Source: Epiperipatus broadwayi (lineage: Eukaryota > Onychophora > Udeonychophora > Euonychophora > Peripatidae). Taken from it: a DNA stretch of 64,000 nt. The notes below the pieces were generated by a model, which was not told the origin of the DNA, made no database searches, and worked only from the letters and a program-made list of their open reading frames with translations. Made by a program: the position numbers and the translations under genes. The stretch is taken from contig JAQFVV010001091.1 of assembly GCA_028023455.1 (NCBI GenBank), positions 1 to 64,000 on the forward strand, given 5' to 3'. Shown here piece by piece: positions 58,670-64,000 of the stretch (position 1 is its first letter; the number at the start of each line of letters is the position of its first letter).

Positions 58670-61010
58670 ATCAGTCTACTGTAAGATGAAGGTCTCTTCA
58701 CATTCAATCTAAAATCTATTTTCTTTTATTTCCTGCACAGTTTTTCATTAAACACATCCATCTCAAATGTGGTTTCTTTTTGGTTCATTCACAATCCCTT
58801 GAAATCCAACTTAAGATTTGAATTGTCTTTCTATTATCATTTCTTCTAGAAATATGTTCATCCCAATTCCACTTCACCCTTTTGATTGTTTCAATGGATG
58901 TCAGTAAAATCTGTTTGTTCTCTTACCCATTGATAGCATTTTCAATCTCTTTTTACTTCTAACATGCATCCTGCTTTATTTCTCTGAGTAGTCTGAAGTA
59001 TCTGTATTGCTCTTCTATTAAATGACTAAGTCTCAGATCAATAATAAAAAAATGGTCAAACACATTTTTTTAAAATCATTCTTTTCAAGCACATGCCATT
59101 TTTTTTTTAAATCTTAAGTTACTTTTACCAAAAACACTCTAAGTAGCTTTTAATTAAATAATTGATTTTATCCATTGTTTCTATCGGGAGTAATAATCTG
59201 ACCAATGTATTTGTCGTTGTTAACTTCTTCTATCTGATCATATTCAATCTTTATTTTCATCTTTTGAAAAAGTTCATTCAGTATTACTTTAGTCTTTTTA
59301 ACATTTACGTTTATTTCTACTTTCTTTCATCTGATAACTCTGGCCACATTTCCTGAAGCTCTGAAGCATTATTTGCAAAAACAACTACATCATCGGCAAA
59401 ATGTAAATGACTTAAATAATTTTCATTTACTTATATTCATTTAGTTCCACATTTTAATCCACAAAATACTTCTTTCAGCGCTTCTCTAAAAAGTGTTGCA
59501 GATATGGAGACATCCTGGCTTACATCTTTCTCAATGTTAACGTTCCTATTGTTATTATGTAATCTAGTCGTTACTATTGCATTTATATAAATACTTGTCT
59601 GAAATGGCAATATCTTTGCTCTATACTTTGATGATACAATATTTTAATAACTGAAGAAATACTTATAGAATCAAATGTCTTTTCATAATTTACAAATCAA
59701 AGCAATAATGACAACTTCTATTAATTATTTTTTTGTATTATTTTTCACAATATTTGGACCTCTTGTAAATATAGCTTGTTCTTTTGGTTGCCAATGTTCT
59801 CTGTACACGAGTTGTAATTAGCATGGTAAAAAAATGTACAAATCTTAAACCAGGCTGACAGGTTTGCAATTTCTAATAACATTTTTATCGTTTTCTAAAA
59901 AATATTAATACTGCATTCTTCCAAGTATGCGCACTTAAACATTTGGTATATAACGTTGCCAAATATTTTTCTATTTCTTCACCCGTTTCTTTTAATATAT
60001 CGATTATAATTCCATCATTACCTGGAGCTTCAAAAATTTAATTACATGTCTCACTTCTTCATTTAAAATCCTGAGCAATTTAGAAGATGTAATAGATGCG
60101 GGAATTGCTTGTTATTTATTACTATATAATTATTGATAGAACTCTTCTATCTTTAGCATGATGTCATCTCTCATTTTAATAATAGTTCCATGTTTTCTTG
60201 CAGATATAAGTTTAGTACCAGTACCAAAATGTTGTTTTACACTCTTGAGACTTTTATTCTTTGCTATAGCTTTCTTTCGTAATTTACATGTATACTTTCT
60301 TATTTTCCTATAATTCTCTTGCTCATCATTTTTACAAAATTCGAGACATTCAATCATTCTTAATGTATCATTTTTATATATCTTCATACTCCTTTTCTTC
60401 ATAAATTTTCAAAGTTCAATAAAAATATTATTGTTCAATTGCTGTTTTTTTACCAGAGCTATCTTTTTTACAGTTTTTTAAAATGTATCAGTTATTTTTC
60501 CTATTAATTTCTTTCAAATCTAAATCATGTTCATAATCGACTAATACTTGACAACGATTTGCAAATTCTAATTTAAATTTATTAGAATGTTTATGAAAGT
60601 TATAAATATCAATTGTAAATATTGTTTTTTTTTTTTAACATTTTTTGTCTCTCTTTTGTTACTTTAACACGTATCTTACATTTTACTAATCGATGAACAT
60701 CTCCTGAGTTAATTGTATTAAGGACATTACAATCTTGAAAAATGTATTTTCTCCTTAATTAAAATATAATCCAATTCTGTTGTACCTTCATTTGGATGCT
60801 TCTATGTTCATTTTCTTTTAACATTATTCTTAAAAAAAAATAATTCATAAAGTAAAGTTTTTTTTTTTTTTCTAAACACTCTACAGACTGTATCCTCTCT
60901 CATTTCTAATTCCATAGCCATATTTACCGATATCCCTTTCATCTTTCATTTGTTTAGCAATTCTAGCAACAGTCACCCATAATCATTTTAAAATGTATAT
61001 AAATTTGTAA
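58670..61010 (-). pseudogene. RTE-like LINE remnant in unit D
   Basis: It follows the same order as B 24165-26640. A 90-codon minus frame at 60130-60402 covers the lysine-rich linker between endonuclease and reverse transcriptase. The reverse transcriptase part (59350-59800) is heavily broken. Confidence 0.75.
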
Positions 61011-61509
61011 TAATAACGTATTTTAAATTATTTCCAGAAAAGCTATCTAGAAATAATTGAAAATATTTTTTTATATATGAAAAATTAATCCACAAAACGA
61101 TAAAGCGAGATATCATTTGAACTTTGATGTAATCTTTAATGCATAAAATACTCAAGAAGGAATATCTCTCCCCCCGCCCCAAATTCCAGTGATTTATTTT
61201 ATTACTTCTTGATTGATTTATTATTTTATTTTTCTCAGTAATACATTGTTTCTTTATATACAGAATTATCAATTGTTATTTCATGCATTCACTACAGTAA
61301 TAAAATATTTTATTTTATGAAAAACACACATATTAATTATATTAAATTAGCATACCACTATATTATATATATATTGCTAACAAAATAGGAGGAATAAATA
61401 TTGCATACATGACTAGTAAAATACCCCATGACTCATAGATCTGAGAACATGATTTAAAGCAAAAATGAGTAGTTGTATGAAGAATGAGTTCTGGATAAAT
61501 AACTAAAAC

Positions 61510-62000
61510 ATCATATTATTTTACTTGTATATTTTAATGCCTTGCCATCTTCGAAAGTATTCGAATGCTGACACTCGGAATACCAACAATTAAATCAAAG
61601 GAAAAATTCAATAAATAAATTAATAAATGATGAAATGTAATTGATAGCAAAAAGTTATTGATATTCACAAACACAGTATGTATAGTTAACTTATGGTTCA
61701 CTTTCCACAACATATTTAACAACTTTCTGCTTTCTAGATGGTTTCCTCTGGTCTCGGTCTCCAAAACACTTGACTCTGTTCAGCTTCTGCCTGAAATCCC
61801 GTAAGCATCACACTAAAATGCTACACCATCACTTAAGATTCTTTCAGTTACTATCGCTTAAAATCTCTCTGCAACCAATCACTTGGCCACTTTATTATAA
61901 TGAGAACTAAACACATTGTTAGCGTAGTTGGCCTCTAGTAATTCAGAGTTTATCTTTGATGTCATCAGTTTTTATTTCTCTTTGCATTTTAACTAGTATT
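61510..62000 (-). other. block upstream of the LINE, unit D
   Basis: Counterpart of 26780-27300, diverged, with no intact frame. It may be the LINE 5' region. Confidence 0.4.
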
Positions 62001-62215
62001 TCCAATTTCTATTGTATCAAGAAATATTTGCAATTAGAAATAATTCTTGACCTTCATCAAACACAATTTTCTTATCATTTATTCCGTAACTATTTTTGCT
62101 TATCAGTTAGCGATCTAAAAAAAGAATATGTTTTCTAATATTTTCTTTACTTTTTCTGGGGTACAAAAAGGTATACGTGGATTTCAATGTACATTTTTTA
62201 CAAAACATGATACTT

Positions 62216-63540
62216 CCAGCACTCCGGAATAAAACACTTGTTTAAATTAATAAATGTAAGCTTGAAAATTATTTAATGTTTTAGTTTTCCTTGCGGCCTA
62301 GGCTGCTTTTTTCTCCCACTTGAAAAAACACTGAATATTTTCTTGTTCTTCAGTTTGTGTGTCTGGCAGTTCACTGTCTAAAGTTTGCCCTTCTTTTTCA
62401 TTATCGATCATCTTTTCTTGAAGATCCATTTCATACTGATGAATTAGACTTGTTCTGAAAATTCATTTACTTTTTCCATCCACTCTTCTGTTTCTTTAAA
62501 CCTCAGGTTATTATTCTGCAGTAAACACTATTTTTTTGCAATTTTGGCTCCAATTCCTTATATAATTCACCATTCTGTATTCTAACTATTGCAATTAGGT
62601 CTGTAATGATAAACTCCTTTTGTATTTATTTACTACGTTACAGATCAATTTATTGCACAATGTTTTTGTATTGTAACTGCATCTGGCAACTATTAACCAT
62701 TTCTTTTAAATTCTTATTTTGAATTATCCATTTGACACGTTATTTTGTTTTATGATCTTGTGATTGTGGTGTCATCCCTTCGAATTGGTCCCATTATAAT
62801 GCTTTTAACTTTGTAACTGCTATCGTTTGGTCCTGGCTTAGATAGTGTTCATTGCCCATCACTTTCTGGTGCTTCTCTACACATTTGTACTAGGTGGTCA
62901 TTCCTTGTCCATATAAGATATCATACCTTTATAAAAATACAATCTTTTTTGATGTGCCCTGGATTTCCCCAGCAAAAACACTTAATTTAATTTCTAAAAT
63001 CTTTGTTCACAATGAAACTATTTTTAATGTCTCTTTCAGACTCCATATTATAAACTGTTGTTTTGCTGTAATTGTCTTTACTATAAATGACTGCCTCTTC
63101 AATGATAAGTTAATGGATCACTCCTGCAAGTAGGTTTAACATGCCCACTAACACACCCAAGTCAAATGAACTAACCAATTTTTGTCTACATAATAGCCAT
63201 ATTCACACAATTTTGGCAGCTCTTTTCATGCAATTCCATACTGAGTTATCAATTCCTTCTTCCAATTCCTCCACTCTCTTAAATCTAATCTGGCAATGTA
63301 TCTTGATGGTTTGGGATTTCCCTTTGTTTGTTGACTATTTTTTCATATAATATTCATTATGCTATGGTATATCAAAATACTTGCTTATAATATAACTGAC
63401 TTTTAGTCCTGATATACACATCATACAGATATCTGCCCCTTTTTACCTATGATTCTGTTTAATAAGAAGAAATTATCCAACTGTGTGTCATACTATAGTG
63501 ATTGACTTCCATTACTCACATCGAATTTCAGTATTACTTT
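62216..63540 (-). pseudogene. decayed gag-like retroelement fragment
   Basis: This stretch is not part of the tandem unit. On the minus strand, 62939-62980 encodes a zinc-knuckle-like segment with Cys, Gly-Asn-Pro-Gly-His and a final Lys-Asp-Cys, but Trp replaces the second Cys of the expected C-X2-C-X4-H-X4-C. Further downstream, short in-frame pieces (for example near 62790-62850) look like former coding sequence, separated by stops. No polymerase domain was seen. It is probably an LTR-retrotransposon gag remnant, and assignment beyond that is not possible. Confidence 0.4.
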
Positions 63541-63546
63541 ACTGAC

Positions 63547-63550
<4 letters not shown>

Positions 63551-63635
<85 letters not shown>
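63551..63635. repeat. (TA)n tract
   Basis: A pure TA array of about 42 repeats that abuts a SINE. Confidence 0.97.
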
Positions 63636-63638
<3 letters not shown>

Positions 63639-63639
63639 A

Positions 63640-63706
63640 AGCATCGGCAAACACGGACACTGTTTGGAAAGCAGTTATGCTAACCACTAAGCCACGAACG
63701 CTTGAC
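63640..63706 (-). mobile_element. tRNA-derived SINE fragment, second subfamily
   Basis: On the minus strand it reads GTCAAGCGTTCGTGGCTTAG and GTGGTTAGCATAACTGC, ending at GCATCGG-type sequence next to (TA)n. No TSD is discernible. It sits exactly at the junction where unit E begins. Confidence 0.7.
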
Positions 63707-64000
63707 AATAAAAATATTTTTATTTTTTGTCTATTTTTATAAAGTACAGTAATTTAATTTTTATTCACTACCTAACCTACACTCTAGTATCAGTTCCTAT
63801 TGTCTAAAGATGTACAAATCTATAAATAGGAAATCAAAATAAAAAATAAGACTTTTGTTGAGTTAAAAACACTATAGTATAAATAAAATATTTTTAATAT
63901 TTAGAAATATAATAGGCTGACTTGGAAAAAAACATTTAAACAATCTTCCAAATAATTCTTTCTGTCATAAATAGAGGCAAATCTCTCCATACAGTATTTC
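63707..64000. repeat. start of tandem unit E (partial)
   Basis: It follows D from about 53265 onward (TATTTTTTGTCTAT, then CTTTTGTTGAGTTAAA and TAGAGGCAAATCTC). It begins mid-unit and runs off the window. Confidence 0.8.

Larger units (their letters stand above)
51876..62215. repeat. tandem unit D, missing its first ~3 kb
   Basis: The unit begins abruptly at the point equivalent to A 3600 (TTCTAAAAAT.TTTGAA) and then follows the normal order to the end of the LINE 5' block. Sequence between listed features is AT-rich without supportable genes. Confidence 0.85.

Overview
The window is AT-rich eukaryotic DNA, very probably from an invertebrate metazoan. It has long intergenic stretches, RTE-type LINE remnants, short tRNA-derived SINEs with target-site duplications, hAT, piggyBac-like and Merlin DNA transposons, solo-LTR-like insertions and hammerhead-like motifs. 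I cannot name the species. A mollusc or other lophotrochozoan is a guess from the repeat mix. No bacterial features and no true tRNA or rRNA genes were seen.

The dominant structure is a large head-to-tail tandem array. The same roughly 10-13 kb ancestral unit recurs as A (about 690-15335), B (15336-27877), C (27878-51875, swollen by insertions), D (51876-62215, missing its first ~3 kb) and the start of E (63707 to the window end). Each complete unit carries, on the minus strand, one small intact gene of 103-115 codons with a TATA box, a probable 5'UTR intron and an AATAAA signal: 12503-12838, 22546-22857, 36109-36456 and 57339-57665. The four proteins are clearly paralogues. Their layout weakly resembles the GADD45 (L7Ae/L30e-like) fold, but I regard the family as unrecognised. 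Upstream of each gene lies a decayed minus-strand RTE-like LINE that was already present before the duplications.

Because the units are paralogous, insertions that hit single units can be delimited by comparison with the empty copies. Unit A gained a SINE, a piggyBac-like element, a 2.5 kb LTR-like element, a 317-bp hAT MITE with a perfect 8-bp TSD, and several foldback MITEs. Unit B gained a (GA)n expansion and small MITEs. Unit C gained palindromes, hammerhead-like elements, a 3 kb insertion block and a second LTR-like element (46085-51737). Nested in that LTR is a 3681-bp Merlin transposon (47941-51621) with an 8-bp TSD. The Merlin encodes an ISXO2-type DDE transposase with one frame break. 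It also carries a ~410-bp higher-order tandem array of alternating ~200-bp monomers, and a 216-bp internal MITE that shares its right end.

The most interesting items are the tandem family of small conserved genes, the Merlin element with its internal higher-order satellite and repeated zero-exon-like splice motif, the hammerhead-like motifs, and several palindromes made of ancestral unit sequence copied in inverted orientation around microsatellites.
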